Positions 31,440 through 42,404 of a stretch of DNA of 64,000 bases are shown here, piece by piece. The position numbers and the translations under genes are program-made. Numbering within the stretch: the first letter of the stretch is position 1; the number at the start of each line of letters is the position of its first letter. The DNA comes from Vandiemenella viatica (Eukaryota > Arthropoda > Insecta > Orthoptera > Morabidae), in assembly GCA_031002005.1 (NCBI GenBank), contig CM061914.1, positions 189,242,685-189,306,684 of the forward strand. The letters are read 5' to 3'. Under the pieces are notes generated by a model, which was given only the letters and a program-made list of their open reading frames with translations, was not told where the DNA came from and ran no database searches.

Positions 31440-31735
31440 TCGACATTGCTCGGTAATTCCTCCGCAGCCGGAAGCTTTCCGGGGACTATTTTTCTGCGCG
31501 TACGGACACCGTCCGTCCCGCCTTATCGGTGGCTCTTTATTTTCCGCGGCCCCCTCCCTCCCTCCCGCTGTGCGGATAATCCCTTATCACCGCCGGCCGG
31601 GGTACCGCCCCTCCCCCATGACGTCACTGTCACGCTGCAGTCTCGCGATAAACGCGGAGCCCACCTCTGCGCGAACTTTAGTCAAACTCCGCACCTTAGC
31701 TCTCAGAGTCCTCCGCAGGTAAACTTGCTCTCAAG
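31440..31735 (+). promoter_or_regulatory. CpG-rich, promoter-like segment
   Basis: A 300-bp GC- and CpG-rich stretch contains a full CRE palindrome TGACGTCA (31619-31626), C-rich boxes and a good splice-donor match, CGCAG|GTAAAC (31719). It is not a known repeat of this window. It could be the promoter and first exon of a host gene, but there is no TATA box, no convincing ORF and no exon to confirm it. A 158-aa frame (31246-31722) crosses a SINE and is not supported. Confidence 0.4.
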
Positions 31736-31748
31736 TCCAAGCGATGGC

Positions 31749-31993
31749 ACCGAGCGTGGTGGTGTAACGGTTAGCGTTCTCGCCTCGCATTCGGGAGGAC
31801 GCCGGTTCGAATCCCCGTCCAGACATCCAGATTTGGGTTTTCCATGGTTTCCCAAATCACTCCAGGCCAAGGCCGGGATGCTTCCTTGAAAGAAGCCATG
31901 GCCGATTTCCTTCCCATTCCTTGCCCCCCATCCTTTCCCGTCTCTAAAGACCTAGCTGTTAAAAGACGTTAAGCAGTTTAAAAAAAAAACAAT
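31749..31993 (+). mobile_element. SINE subfamily b, complete copy with TSD
   Basis: Starts ACCGAGCGTGGTGGTGTAAC; B box GGTTCGAATCCCC; core CATCCAGATTTGGGTTTTCC; end CTAGCTGTTAAAAGACGTTA, then an A tail. CGATGGC flanks it (31742-31748, 31994-32000). One of the two best complete copies. Confidence 0.92.
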
Positions 31994-32335
31994 CGATGGC
32001 TTAGTCATCGACAGACAACACCCCCTAAACCGAATCTTTTCGTCTGAGCCAATTGTTTTTCTTCCTCCGATTTGGCCACCAAGATGAGGACACTGGCCAC
32101 CTTTTATCCCAGGTGGACAGTGTGAATCATGAGAGAGTGCGGAAACGGTGTTCCTATCCGAACTCTAGCCGGGCCTAATAGCCCCGGCGTGCCTAATCTA
32201 TTGACGGAAAGCCTCGTGTTACCATCTGTCTGCAAAATCTCTTAATATGTTCTGTGCGTGATAATTACGATTATGATCTTTAGGACGAGTCATATTTTTT
32301 TCAGCTGAAATGCCTAGTTAAACACTGATTCAACG

Positions 32336-32413
32336 TTAATATATTTTTCTCGGGCTTCCAGCCCCAAATGTGACATCTTAACATGGCTGGAAGCCCGAGA
32401 AAAATATATTAAT
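32336..32413. mobile_element. 78-bp hairpin flanked by 8-bp direct repeats
   Basis: The left arm (32336-32363) and right arm (32385-32412) are exact reverse complements over 28 bases, with a 21-nt loop. ATTCAACG occurs immediately on both sides (32328-32335, 32414-32421). The direct repeats argue for insertion of the hairpin as a unit. A precursor hairpin for a small RNA is the alternative. Confidence 0.75.
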
Positions 32414-32421
32414 ATTCAACG

Positions 32422-33298
32422 CCGTGAAAAATTACGATCCTACTGATTAAACGTTTCTGAATATATTTAAATGTATTTTATATACCATATAAATACATAT
32501 TCAGACCATTTTTCTAGTTTTGGTCATATTTCGCTAATATTTATGGTTATATGGTAGTATTTTGAGGAAAAATCTGGTAGTTTTCAATAGCACCGGGAAT
32601 TCACAAGATATAGACTAGAAGAAATTAAGATAACTATTCACATGACTGTACTTCTCCCCTACAGGAGAGGGGAAAAAAAAACTAATTTTCACTGTGGTCA
32701 GAATTCACCAGTCAAGAATTAAAGTTATACTTTATTGTCACTCTCCAAACGTTAATGTTCCGCCCGCCTTTTAATCTCGACAATGCAGCAGCAGCAGCAT
32801 GCCTGTATCAATGTCTCAGTGAAATATCCTCAGTCATCGTTAAATCTGCAGTGGATCAGTGAGTAGACCTACCAACATGCCGAAAATAAAATTTGCTGAC
32901 AGTGCGAAGTTACGTAAGCGTATTTAGAGAGGAGTATTTTATTACTGATCAAAGAGTTCTATACTGTAAATTTGGTGAGATTAAAGTTACTTCAACAAAA
33001 CGATTTAAAATTTAATATCCCAATGGTGCAGTGAGTGCACGGAAGCAAATTATGCTGTCTACATGAAAGCGACACTGCTAGAAAAAATAAATAATGCATA
33101 ATTGAGCATGTTTTGATGTATAGCAAATTTAAATGTTTTTTTCATATTTACCCGTTTTTAATGTCGCATTTGCCTGCATATTTATTTATTTTTTTGGTCA
33201 TAAATTTGTAGTTTATGAGGCGAAGAATAGAAACCGCCCCAGTATCTATCTAAATCAACGTTGTTGGCCTATTTCAACCCGACGACCAATGAAATCAC
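32422..33298. other. No gene seen
   Basis: AT-rich DNA. A short GCAGCAGCAGCAGCA run lies at about 32785-32799. Confidence 0.4.
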
Positions 33299-33715
33299 AC
33301 CGAGCGTGGTGGGTGAACGGTTAACGCTCTGGCCTCGCTTTCGGGAGGACAGCGGTTCGAATCACCGTTCGGGCATCCAGATTTGGGTTTTGCACGTTTT
33401 CCTCAAATCACTCCAAGCGAATGCCGGGATGCTTCCTCCAAAAATATTTTTTTTAACTGCTTTACGTCTCTCAACAGCAAGGTCTTTAGAGACGGGAAAG
33501 GATGGGGGGGCAAGGAATGGGAAGGAATTCGGCCATGGCCTTTTTAAGGAAGCATCCCGCCATTTGCCTGGAGTGATTTGGGGAAATCATGGAAAACCCA
33601 AATCTGGATGCCCGGATGGGGATTCGAACCGCCGTCCTCCCGAATGCGAGGCTACTCCAAAAATGCCATGATCGAATTCCATCCCGTTCCTTGTCCCAGT
33701 CGCATACCATTTCGA
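33299..33715 (+). mobile_element. SINE, split by a second SINE
   Basis: The first half (33299-33445) has the complete tRNA-like head, B box and core up to GCTTCCTCCAAAAAT. The body resumes at 33655 (CTCCAAAAATGCCATGATCG, then TTCCTTGTCCCAGTC). The 3' end after about 33710 is lost. Confidence 0.9.
33446..33654 (-). mobile_element. SINE subfamily b, nested in another SINE
   Basis: Minus strand: from CCTCGCATTCGGGAGGACGG to the terminal CTTGCTGTTGAGAGACGTAA and a T-run on the plus strand (its A tail). CTCCAAAAAT is duplicated on both sides (33436-33445, 33655-33664), so it inserted into the older plus-strand SINE. Confidence 0.94.
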
Positions 33716-34093
33716 ATTTGTAGCAGGTCGAAAGAATAACCGGTTAATTTGTAGCAATATCTTTGTTATTCCATGTGATGTATGCTATCGTGCAGCCCTA
33801 TACACTGACGTAAACACCTGAATCTATCCCTTTAAGGAAGCTAACGAGTCCCAGACCTCACTGGAATACAACTAAGCCGAACAAAACACACAGAATATCG
33901 ATATCACAGCGATATGTGATACTGCTATTTGGAGGTAGTGGTATTATAGCCCAATGAAGAGCCAAATAAACTGGTATAGGCATGCGTATGCAAACACATA
34001 GATATATGAACACTCAGCGTACGGTGCTACAGTCGGCAACGCCTATATAAGCAACAGGTGTCTGGTGCAGGCGTTAGATCGGTTACTGCTGCT

Positions 34094-34330
34094 ACAACGG
34101 CAGGTTATCACGATTTAAGTGAGTTTGAACGTGGTGTAATAGTTGGCGCACGAGAGATTGGACACAGCATCTCCGAGGTAGCGATGAGGTGGGGATTTTC
34201 CCGTACGACCATATCACGAGTGCACCGCGAATATCGGGAATCCGGTAAAACATCAAATCTCCGACATCGCTGCGGCCGGAATAAGATCCTGCAAGAACGG
34301 TACCAACGACGACTGAAGAGAATCGTTTAA
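34094..34330 (+). pseudogene. DD36E Tc1 transposase, N-terminal HTH
   Basis: The frame reads YHDLSEFERGVIVGAREIGH, SISEVAMRWGFSRTTISRVH and REYRESGKTSNLRHRCGR, then TAA at 34328. This is the bipartite HTH of Tc1 transposases, ending in a GR-rich linker. The gene continues in other frames after the stop. Confidence 0.82.
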
Positions 34331-34486
34331 CGTGACAGAAGTGCAACCCTTCCGCAAATTGCTACGGGTTTTAATGCTGGGCCATCAACAAATGTCAGCG
34401 TGTGAATCATTCTACGAAATATCATCAATATGGGCTTTCGGAGCCGAAGGCCCACTCGTGTACTCTTGCTGAGTGCACGATACAAA

Positions 34487-35122
34487 GCTTTACGCTTCGC
34501 CTGGGCCCGTCAACACTGACATTGGACTGTTGATCATTGGAAACATATTGCCTGGTCTGACGAGTCTCTTTTCCAATTGTATCGAGCGGATGGGCGTGTA
34601 CGGGTATGGAGACAACCTCATGAATTCATGGACCCTGCATGTCATCAGGGGACTGTTGAAGCTGGTGGCGGCTCTGTAATGGTGTGGGGCGTGTGCAGTT
34701 GGAGTCACATGGGACCCCTGATATGTCTAGATACGACTCTTACAGGTGAAATGTACCTACGCATCCTGGCTAATCACCTGCATCCATTCATGTCCATTAT
34801 GCATTCCCGCGGACTTGGGCAATTCCAGCAGGACAATGCGACACATCACACGTCCAGAATTGCCACAGATCGGCTCCAGGAAAAATCTTCTGAGTTTAAA
34901 CTCCTCCGCTGGCCACCAAACTCTTCAGACATCAACATTATTGAGCACATCTGGGATGCCTTGCAACGTGTCGTTCAGAAGAGATCTCCACCCCCTCGTA
35001 CTGTTACGGATTTATGGACAGCCCTGCAGGATGCATGGTGCCAATTCCCTCCAGCACTACTTCAGACATTAGTCGCATCTATATCACGTTGTGTTTCGGC
35101 TCTTGTGCGTGCTCGCTGGTGA
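34487..35122 (+). pseudogene. DD36E Tc1 transposase, catalytic domain
   Basis: One frame holds RYKALRFAWARQH, a TGA, then HWKHIAWSDESLFQLY (first Asp, 34559-34561), GGGSVMVWGVCSWSHMGP, QFQQDNATHHTS (second Asp) and NIIEHIWDALQRVVQKRSPP (Glu). By hand count 36 residues separate the second Asp and the Glu. Ends ...SALVRARW and TGA at 35122. All three catalytic residues survive, but an in-frame stop and the N-terminal break make it inactive. Confidence 0.85.
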
Positions 35123-35219
35123 CCTACACGATATTAGTAAAGTGTACAAGAATCTTTGGCTGTTCAGTGTCACTTTGATATGAGATGCTGCTATTTGGAA
35201 GTAACAGTATTACAGCCCA

Positions 35220-36188
35220 TGAGAAAATTTCGTGAGTAAAGTGTTTACACAGAAAATATACAGTAAAACTCAAATTTTTCCTTAAGAGAAAAAAAAGACA
35301 TCCGAAAAACATCCTTACGGTAGAAAACACATACAGTTTACAAATACGTATTACTCCGTTATGTGATGTTTCTATCTACTGGTAACGCGATAAATCCTAA
35401 CTGAAGCCACCGAAGTCTAGTGGCTTGACTATGAACCGTCCGACAAGTGTCACCTTGATAGTTAATACATTTACGTGAAAAATTTGTTTCCTTGTTTATG
35501 ATGTTACCAAAGCGTAGAACTTAACGTTTAAAATGATAGTTGATGTATCTATTTCAATTAGATATGGACGAAGAGGCTCTTCCCAATAGAGATAACATTT
35601 ATCATAAATTATGGTTATTATCAAATATAACAGAAACAATTTAGAGATTTTTAGTTTTCATTACGCATGATAATCTATTCGTAATTATTCAAATTAATGA
35701 AAAACGTGGAAGCTGCCACAGACGAATCTAATAATTATAATTAATTATTTTTCAAATTTTCAGGTAGGAAAAATCTTACAAACACTGCAGTAGATATATT
35801 GTCGTCGTTATTTACGCGAAATGGTTAATTCTATAAAGGATAATCAGAATGTGGTGGTTATATTCCTAACTGAAGAGGAGAAAAACCGTAAGCAATCAAT
35901 CAACAGCCGCTCCTGATGGCGACCGATGCCAGGACAAGCAGCAGACTAATCAATCACCGCACTCCTTCAAACGCTCCGACCCGAAACGAAAAAAGCCGGC
36001 GTCCAAGTGAGAAGCATGATGGCCATTTACCATCCTGCACTGCTTTTTCAAACCAGTGTTCAGAAATCACTGCTATTAGTTCATACGAAATGCCGTCCTA
36101 AACAAAATCACTGTCTGTCAAAAGCTTTTAAGCTGCGTTACAAACTAAAATTTCGTGATCCATCTTCCATGCGCCAGCCGAAATCACA
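35220..36188. other. No gene seen
   Basis: AT-rich, with a GC-richer part at about 35900-36190. Nothing recognisable. Confidence 0.4.
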
Positions 36189-36197
36189 TCCTAATCA

Positions 36198-36443
36198 TCG
36201 AGCGTGGTGAATGAGTGGTTAACAGTCTGGCCTCGCATTCGGGAGGACGCCAGTTCGAATCTCCGACCGGTAATCCTGATTCGGCTTTATTATGGTTTCC
36301 CGAAATCACTCCAGGCGCACGCGGGCTGCTTCTTTCAAAAAGGCCATGGCCAAATTCATTCCCATTCCTTGTTCCCAGTCCAATCCCGCCTCTAATGACC
36401 TCGAAGTCGACGAAGCGTAGAACCATAAGTAAAAAAAAAAAGG
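36198..36443 (+). mobile_element. SINE subfamily a, complete copy with TSD
   Basis: TCGAGCGTGGTGAATGAGTG head, B box AGTTCGAATCTCC, core, end CTCGAAGTCGACGAAGCGTA and A tail. TCCTAATCA flanks it (36189-36197, 36444-36452). Confidence 0.92.
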
Positions 36444-36452
36444 TCCTAATCA

Positions 36453-37880
36453 ATCAGTTTGTTGCGTAACTGGTAGATAGATCGTTAAAACCTAAAGAAA
36501 TGATTTGTTAATAGGTAGCGGAGTTTCTACCCCTCTTTAACAGAAATAGTTGTCTATCTCCCTACTGTTAGCCTCCATTACAAACTAAACAAATTGGTTC
36601 GTTATAAAAGCAGCTTGACCTTCATTACAATACAACCGAAAAAAAATCATTATTTCTGAAACATTATTTATCCATTACAAGCTATCTAAAATACTTAGCT
36701 ATGCAATTTCCGGTATTAATGTTCTTAAAATAAAAATTGTGTTTCTCCGTTTTTTGTTAGAAGCAATCACTCACCTTTTTTCCTTTCATTCGTTAATTTT
36801 TGAGCCAAAGATTATCCGCCATCATACAACGATGTAGTTTTTCGCATAAACTACTCGTATTTTTCATTTTTTTTTTTAAAAAAAAAAAAAACAAATAGTG
36901 TTAGGCTGCAGGAAGGCGGTGTTGGGGATATCGTGAATAGTATTATCAAAACTCGTTTTTTTATTACATAGATTTTTAGTTACTAAATATGTCATTATTT
37001 TAGAAGTATATATACGCTGATGGGCTAAAATATTATGACCACTGCCCACCAAAAGAAATAATCTCATTTAATGACGTTATGTGTGTGTGTGTTTTTTTTT
37101 TTTGTTTTTTTTTCCTCCCCTCAATAAAGGTGACATGCACTTATTGCGGCTGAACAAAAATATGTGCTTATTTCATTCTTTTCGGAGAACAATTATTAAA
37201 AATTATATGTAATGGAATGGGCCATGTAAAATATCGTAATTTTAAGAAGTAGCCAAGATAAAATCTTTTCTAAAAGATTTTTGTCAAAGATGTTTTATAG
37301 TATAGCTAGTTTAAATCTCCGTCAAAATGATGGAATTTTATCTGGAAAAGTTTCAAAGGAAAAGCGATGAATTACTATCTGTTTATCGATATTTTTTGTG
37401 ACTTGACTAAGTTTTCTCTGGTTAGATTCTCGGAAAAGTTTTGCTAGAATGTTTTTAAAAAACTGCATTTCATTTTAAATGACGGAAAATTTTTGTTATT
37501 ATGAAAAAGTAAAATATAATTTCAAAAACAAATAACTCTTATTAATTTGATCGATATCTTTCGTCACTACCTTTGTTTAGCGTGAACCTTCTCTGAGTTC
37601 TCAATAAACTGATTATCTTCTGTCATAAAATTCTTAGGCTATTCAGAATACGTTTTATTCAGAAAATGATAGATTTCCCGTGGGATAAGCACCCTGGAAG
37701 CACATCAAGCTGAAACGACTGAATAGATTTGAGTAAAACTTTGCATAATTATAACTGATATTATGTTTTAATATTTAGAATACATTTTATCTCGAAAAAA
37801 CGATAAGTTTCAGTGAGATAAATGATGAAAGTTAACTATTTTTGAAAGCGCATGATGCAGAAACTACCTGGTTACACTAA
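36453..37880. other. AT-rich, no gene; a Tc1 end inside
   Basis: At 37013-37055, TACGCTGATGGGCTAAAATA followed by TTATGACCACTGCCCACC is a Tc1-type terminal repeat without a body, like those at 45.4 and 48.3 kb. A (GT)6 run at 37080-37092 is followed by T-runs. Confidence 0.55.
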
Positions 37881-37885
37881 CTGAT

Positions 37886-38112
37886 ACGCCTCGTCGACGT
37901 CGAGGTCATTATAGCCGGGAAAGGGATGGCGGCAATGAACGGGAATGAATTGGCGATGATCTTTTGAAAAAAAAAAAAAAGAAATCATGGAATTCGCCTG
38001 GAGTGATTTGGGGAAACCATGGAAAACAGAAATCTGGATGTCCGGATGGGGATTCAAACCCGCGTCCTCCCGAATGAGAGGTCTTTCGATACCGCTTCAC
38101 TACCACGCTCTA
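37886..38112 (-). mobile_element. SINE subfamily a
   Basis: Minus strand: GAGCGTGGTAGTGAAGCGGT head, GGTTTGAATCCCC B box, core, terminal CTCGACGTCGACGAGGCGTA. An A-run (37969-37983) interrupts the middle. Confidence 0.9.
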
Positions 38113-38244
38113 CTTACACAAAAATATTCATTTAACCGTCATAAATTAAGTTAACATTTAAATTTAAACTAAAGTTGCGTTGTAATTTTTTTATATCAGT
38201 CTTGCATTATAATTATTTATTTCTATCCCACAATTTATTTATTT

Positions 38245-38275
<31 letters not shown>

Positions 38276-38287
38276 CAGATACTTATA

Positions 38288-39141
38288 CAGGGCGTTCGCC
38301 GGAAAACGCTACCCTCCCAGTCTGTTGCCGTCGGCAACTTGCTCGGTCAGTCGTGCCAGCAGTTTCCGCCACACGGTACCGTGAATCACCGCACTCTTTA
38401 ACACCTCCGCTGCCCCAACAGTGCATTGCAGTGACCCTTACATTGTTAAGAACGGTTTCTTTGCATTGTAGATAGTTTGTGACTTCAGTCTCTTATTAAT
38501 CAGTGTTGTCAATAAACGTTTCTTTGCGGTTTGGCTGGTTTGGGGCTTCATACACTTATTAATCTGTACCGTGTTTGAGTGTGAGTAAAATTATGGTACG
38601 TTACAGTTTGCAACAAAGAATATTTCTCTACGATACATATGTGAAGAAGAAGTCGTTTAAAAAGTGTCGCAGTAAATTTCGTCGCGAATTTCCTGGCGCT
38701 TTACTGCCAGCTAAATCAACAATTCTGCGTCTGGTTAAAAAAGTAAGAGAAACGGGTTCATTTTTTAACAAAAAGAGACTGTCGGTCAACCGTATTCTTA
38801 CAGAGGAGAAAATTGACGATGTCGCTTTTCGACTAGAACAGTCACCCAAAAAATCATTAAGTCAGTTAGGGCAGCGTGTGTCTCGAAATATGTTCAGAAG
38901 ATGTGAAATGTGCATTACACAAGAGGGTCAACACTTCCAGCATCTTTTATAAGGTAAGCTAATGAATTACGTCACATTTAAATGCTTAGCACACAAGTTA
39001 ATGAAGTTTATGAAGCGTAATTATTATGAAATAGTCCGCGGCCGACGGTCAAACAATGCCGGAAACTGAGCGCTCGCTCGCCGGGAGCAGTTTCTTCCTT
39101 GTAGCGCTAACAGTGGGTTGCGTTTCCCGGCGAACGCCCTG
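38288..39141 (+). mobile_element. TA-flanked Tc1/mariner-type element with HTH ORF
   Basis: It starts CAGGGCGTTCGCCGGAAAAC and ends GTTTCCCGGCGAACGCCCTG, near-perfect terminal inverted repeats of about 23 bp flanked by TA (TATACAG...CTGTATA). At 854 bp it is too short for a full transposase and carries only the N-terminal HTH gene. Non-autonomous derivative. Confidence 0.85.
38593..38952 (+). CDS. HTH (DUF4817-like) N-terminal transposase remnant, 119 aa
   Basis: I place the start at the ATG at 38593 because the family begins MV-x-x-S-x-x-QR. The frame reads MVRYSLQQRIFLYDTYVKKK, CRSKFRREFPGALLPAKSTI and VKKVRETGSFFNKKRLSVNR. This is the helix-turn-helix region known in insect genomes as a DUF4817-type domain of IS630/Tc1/mariner-like transposons, expected to bind the element's ends. 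The full protein should continue into a DDE/D catalytic domain. Here it drifts to unrelated residues after KSLSQLGQRVS and stops. It may be a truncated, possibly repressor-like product or a pseudogene. Confidence 0.7.
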   Translation: MVRYSLQQRIFLYDTYVKKKSFKKCRSKFRREFPGALLPAKSTILRLVKKVRETGSFFNKKRLSVNRILTEEKIDDVAFRLEQSPKKSLSQLGQRVSRNMFRRCEMCITQEGQHFQHLL

Positions 39142-39143
39142 TA

Positions 39144-40365
39144 TAACAGACAATTGGGTTTTAATGGTAAGTACAAATAAAATCAAATGAAATTATTTTT
39201 TTTTTAAATTTACACTTCGTTTTAACAAAATAAGCGAAAATAAAAATGAGGTATTTATTTAGTTATCTGAAATTTCCTGGTAAGCCAAGCAGCGCTCTGG
39301 TGTCGACCAGAATAATTAACACTTCGGGCATCATCGACTCATCGAAGTTTGCCGAGCTATCGAGTTGCCGTCCAGTCTCCAGGCGTAAAGCATTTTACTT
39401 AAGTGGACGCCGACATTAGCAGACAGTCGACTGAAACTAACTGACCTTAAACAACGGCCACCAGAGATGTCAGCGCTGTTCACGGCGGAAATCGGCACTA
39501 CTTTCCGGATCACTTTTGTGATAACTTTTATCATGACTTTCTCTTTAAGCGTATTTTTAACAGGTTCCTTCCAAGGTTGTTATGTTCTTGCTAGCTGGTA
39601 CGTATGCAGCCGATGGAAGCACGACTGTCGAAATAGCGACCAGAAAATTCTGCAGCAATTTTATTCCTGTAGAAGGCCTCAGATGCATGTTCTCGCAGAA
39701 TTTGCATACATCGACAGGTCGTTAAGGAAATTACCGCCACCGTTATTGAAGTTTCATTGTATTTTCTGCTTTGCGATACGGATACCGCAGATTGCTGGTA
39801 AAGCAATCTATAAATTAACAACGTCCTTTGTGGCTTGTCACAACGCCATATAAATCGCCTCGTAAAGAATATCAAGTTGCGTTCTGATGTTCTTTTGACT
39901 TTATACTCGTTTATATGGCTACAGTTTACACTGTAAACTGTATTTTATTTCCAATACACCCGTTTTGCATTCGGCCACATAATGAATATTTAAAATTTGA
40001 TATGCGAATAGATCTGAATATATTTGCAGTTGTACATTAAAATCGGCTGACATGCAACTACATTTCTGGTAACTGAAATCTGTTTCACAGATCTCACAAT
40101 GTTCTGATTTGATTTAATTTGGATGGAGCAAACGATATAGTGGAAATTTCTCGACGCACCAATTTCCCAATTTCATGATTGTTTTCCAAATCTTCAGTTG
40201 TTTAGATATGTCACTGCCCACCTACTGTTAACCTCTTATCATTTTTTTTTTCATTCTTTCTGGTAGACTGCGAAGCATTTACCATAGTAATGTATTTCAT
40301 CCCTTAACTTATTTGCCTACAAAGGAAAATTTTCCAACTCTGTTGTGACTGAAATCTAGTGCCAG
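39144..40365. other. No gene seen
   Basis: ORFs of 128 aa (39467-39853 plus) and 94 aa (39591-39875 minus) overlap antisense and resemble nothing known. Confidence 0.4.
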
Positions 40366-40534
40366 CTTGTGGTCATGGTCAAATCATATCTTAAGAACTA
40401 TTTTTTTTTAATATGACCGTTAAAAGGCAAAACTCTTATTATTTCCATACTGTATTTTTTTTTTATCATGAGCCATTTATCATCCGTGATATCTAACCGG
40501 AATAGATAAATGAGGTATGTATTTAACCCATCCA

Positions 40535-41108
40535 CTCCCACATCTCGGAAATCCTAGCCAATTCCTTCTTCATTTCAGCGGCTAGACTGTGGAATGATCT
40601 TCCCCTAAAAATTAGAACTACCAAAAAAATCGGCCCATTTAAAACTCTTTTGAGAAAGTATTATTTATTGGAGCACTAGCTAAAAGATATCTCCTTCCAT
40701 GCATAACTTAATTTTTAGATTTGAATAATATTGATTTATACAGTGCCCACCTCTTTATTCTGCCTTCCCTATTATTAGTTTGTGTCTTGTTTCTACATCC
40801 TACTAGTATTAAGTTTGTACCGTTTACTTCTTTAACTTCCACTTCCATTAGTTTATACCATTAAATTATTAACTAGTTAAACACGAATACTATTAAGTTT
40901 TAAGTTAGTATTTTACTCATAAATATTATTAAGTTTTTTTTGTTAGTATTACTCTTGAACTTGATTTAGGCCAAATGTTACATAAGTGTTGTATACTGTA
41001 GTTTGTGTAAAGTGTATATTATTTATTGTAAACACCTGGTATGATGTAAGAGAGGGCTTGACAGCCGTAATCTTGCCAAGCTAAATAAACCTTTAAATAA
41101 TAAATAAA
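40535..41108 (+). mobile_element. CR1/L2-like LINE 3' end inserted in repeat Q
   Basis: A short coding end followed by a long 3' UTR that finishes CTAAATAAACCTTTAAATAA. 5'-truncated copy. Confidence 0.75.
40549..40677 (+). pseudogene. LINE ORF2 C-terminal end (CR1/L2-like)
   Basis: The frame SHISEILANSFFISAARLWN, DLPLKIRTTKKIGPFKTLLR, KYYLLEH and stop (TAG, 40675-40677) matches the universal end of CR1/L2-type ORF2 (RLWNxLPxxIR...FKxxLRxxL). Only about 42 codons remain. Confidence 0.8.
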
Positions 41109-41610
41109 GATTCATGTCTCTACTTTGGTCTTATCATCACATCATACTTTAAAAAAGGAATTTTTCTGAATTTGACTCTTACAGTATCAAAGTGTTATTA
41201 TTCCTGTAATGTGTTTTTTTTATGAGCCATTTATCTCTCTTTATATGTAACCGAAATCGATAAACGATGTATTATTTACCGGTAAAAGATTGGATATTAA
41301 GGTCTCCACTAAAGCAACATTATAAATTAATAACGAATTTTTTCGGAAGTTGTCCTTTGGAGAACAAAAGTAATAACTGTGAAGGTCGCGGGTATGAGAC
41401 AACAGTTCAGATCCAAGCCGCTAGATGTCAGCAGCACATATCACAGAGATATTAATAAACTGTTTCACTGGAGTCGACATTTTGTTTCGTAGCTATTACA
41501 CTAAACAAACAAACAAATGATACCTATGAGGCAGTTCTTTTTTCGTCCTATTAAAAAGCACTAACAATACTATTCGTTGTATTGGCGAAATTTTCGCACG
41601 GTTGACCTAG

Positions 41611-42404
41611 TTAACACTAAATTTACTAAGCAACTTTGGAGACATGGCCTACAATGCCACTGAATTCAATTTGATAAATTCAAGGGGTTCCGGAAGTACA
41701 AAGGGGAAGAAGGAGGAAGAAGGAGGAACCCCAGTGAAAGAATAAAAAAAAAAAAAAATTCTAGAAGGGAAAAAAAGGCGAACCAGTAAACCAGTTATTT
41801 CCCGTCGTCCAATGTTGGACAAAATCGAATCAAGAATATATAAATCGCGTCACCATATCTTAGACTGTAAACAGAAAGTACGTTGACTTATTGTCGCGTT
41901 CCCCTTTAGTGATTTTCTGAATCAGTGCACGACGAACAACTTCCTAGCGAACCCCTCCCCTTGAAACTGATATTAATACATAATTCACTTTATATACTCC
42001 GGAGATAGCGCGCAGCCAACTTTCATATCTGCCGAATATATTAGCGGAGACGCGAGGGTATTCAGCACACGCGGGCTCAATTTGACCGGGTCATTTTATT
42101 CGGTCGTTTTAAATTCCGCTCCCCCCCTCTCTAGCACTCACAAACGAGTGACGAGGCGACCGCCCGCCATTGCATTTTCATGAGATCTCCCCAATCCACA
42201 GCCGAGATTCGGCCTCATCACCTTCCGCTAGACAACAAGGCCGGCGAGAACGAAATAAATCTCTGCCCACCAACACGTCATTCCTCCTGCATTGATTGCG
42301 CCACTGGCGACTAAAGCAATCTGCGAGAGTCGATCAGAAATTAAGGACAGAAGGACGATATTCACTGCGTGTCGTGAATAACTAGTAGTGTGCAGTTGGT
42401 GACT
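41611..42404. other. No gene seen
   Basis: An AAGAAGGAGG purine run at 41707-41730, poly-A, then a GC-richer part at 42060-42240. Nothing recognisable. Confidence 0.4.

Larger units (their letters stand above)
33954..35176 (+). mobile_element. Tc1-like transposon, DD36E type, decayed
   Basis: The left end GAAGAGCCAAATAAACTGGT and the right end (inverted) GAACAGCCAAAGATTCTTGT are weak terminal inverted repeats. Just outside them are 43-bp direct repeats (33911-33953 and 35177-35219) that match at 36 of 43 positions. The body encodes a Tc1/mariner transposase with stops. Confidence 0.82.
40370..41610 (+). repeat. Repeat Q copy 2, split by a LINE
   Basis: Left part 40370-40520 (ATTTATCATCCGTGATATCT, AACCGGAATAGATAAATGAG) and right part 41110-41610 (CATTTATCTCTCTTTATATG, TAACCGAAATCGATAAACGA, GAAGGTCGCGGGTATGAGAC, GAAATTTTCGCACGG) match copy 1 at 21.9-22.6 kb unit by unit. 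The intervening LINE is therefore a later insertion. Confidence 0.8.

Noticed and set aside
31246..31722. Plus-strand 158-aa ORF
   Set aside because: Begins in a degenerate SINE and continues through CpG-rich DNA; no domain.
31749..31830. SINE heads as genuine tRNA genes
   Set aside because: A and B boxes are present but the cloverleaf is degraded and the SINE body always follows.
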